Shown here piece after piece: positions 63,980-64,000 of a stretch of 64,000 nucleotides of DNA. The stretch is taken from the NCBI GenBank assembly GCA_025560025.1, contig CP048486.1, positions 744,001 to 808,000 on the forward strand, written 5' to 3'. The notes beneath the pieces were generated by a model. That model was not told the DNA's origin. It worked only from the letters and a program-made list of their open reading frames with translations, and ran no database searches. Made by a program: the position numbers and the translations under genes. The DNA comes from Agrobacterium tumefaciens. GTDB taxonomy: Bacteria > Pseudomonadota > Alphaproteobacteria > Rhizobiales > Rhizobiaceae. How positions within the stretch are numbered: position 1 is the first letter of the stretch; each line of letters starts with the position of its first letter.

Positions 63980-64000
63980 TGAAGGATCCGTTCAACTGGA

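Overview
The window is a GC-rich alphaproteobacterial chromosome of the Agrobacterium/Rhizobium group, closest in gene content and order to Agrobacterium. The evidence is gene families and neighbourhoods typical of Rhizobiales (divergent pccB/pccR, argH-lipoprotein-lysA, ftsEX with a YdcF protein and plsC, cobST with a J-domain protein and bolA, aroKB, xerD-accA, CpdR, the TIGR02302 protein) and a tRNA-Arg(CCU) gene split by a group I intron, an arrangement first reported from Agrobacterium tumefaciens. All assignments come from reading the sequence and from memory of families; no database search was run.

Positions 1-51,000 are mostly core chromosome. 1-7,000 holds a propionyl-CoA carboxylase locus (pccA running off the left edge, pccB, divergent regulator pccR) interrupted by a GST-like gene, a small hypothetical and an AT-richer winged-helix/DUF2442 gene. 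7,000-18,700 carries DNA repair (AlkA-like), gluQ, a BrkB membrane protein, an SDR, a HIG1 protein, a cobalamin adenosyltransferase, a rhomboid, etfBA with a palindromic upstream site, 3-hydroxybutyryl-CoA dehydrogenase, tlpA, argH and lysA. 18,900-35,000 carries the TIGR02302 membrane protein, cpdR, hpt, ftsEX, plsC, tyrC-hisC, gloB and rpmB. A compact pseudoknot resembling a preQ1-I riboswitch covers the start of the queuosine-precursor transporter gene at 34,902. 35,600-51,000 holds a pentapeptide-repeat protein, cobS/cobT, bolA, aroK-aroB, xerD, accA, an L,D-transpeptidase, tusA, a CobW/YciC zinc chaperone with a Zur-like site, a DD-carboxypeptidase and an M20 amidohydrolase. Four palindromic intergenic elements (21,651; 28,859; 33,263; 46,951) lie in this core.

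At 51,060 the core ends with the intron-containing tRNA-Arg(CCU). Everything to its right looks like a prophage or integrated island. First comes a rightward operon of small genes including an SRAP/HMCES-type protein, behind a GAAC-N7-GAAC box, which is the alphaproteobacterial LexA direct repeat read from the other strand. Next is an AT-richer two-gene cassette of a stripped-down DprA (SLOG) protein and a ComF-like phosphoribosyltransferase, the best candidate here for a poorly described conflict or defence system. Then a leftward phage late block follows: tail-fibre-like proteins, a GH19 endolysin, an overlapping Rz/Rz1 spanin pair, small membrane proteins and LamG-like structural proteins. 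An oppositely oriented O-antigen-type acyltransferase gene (probable lysogenic-conversion moron) sits inside it. No integrase or second attachment site was seen, so the element continues past 64,000.
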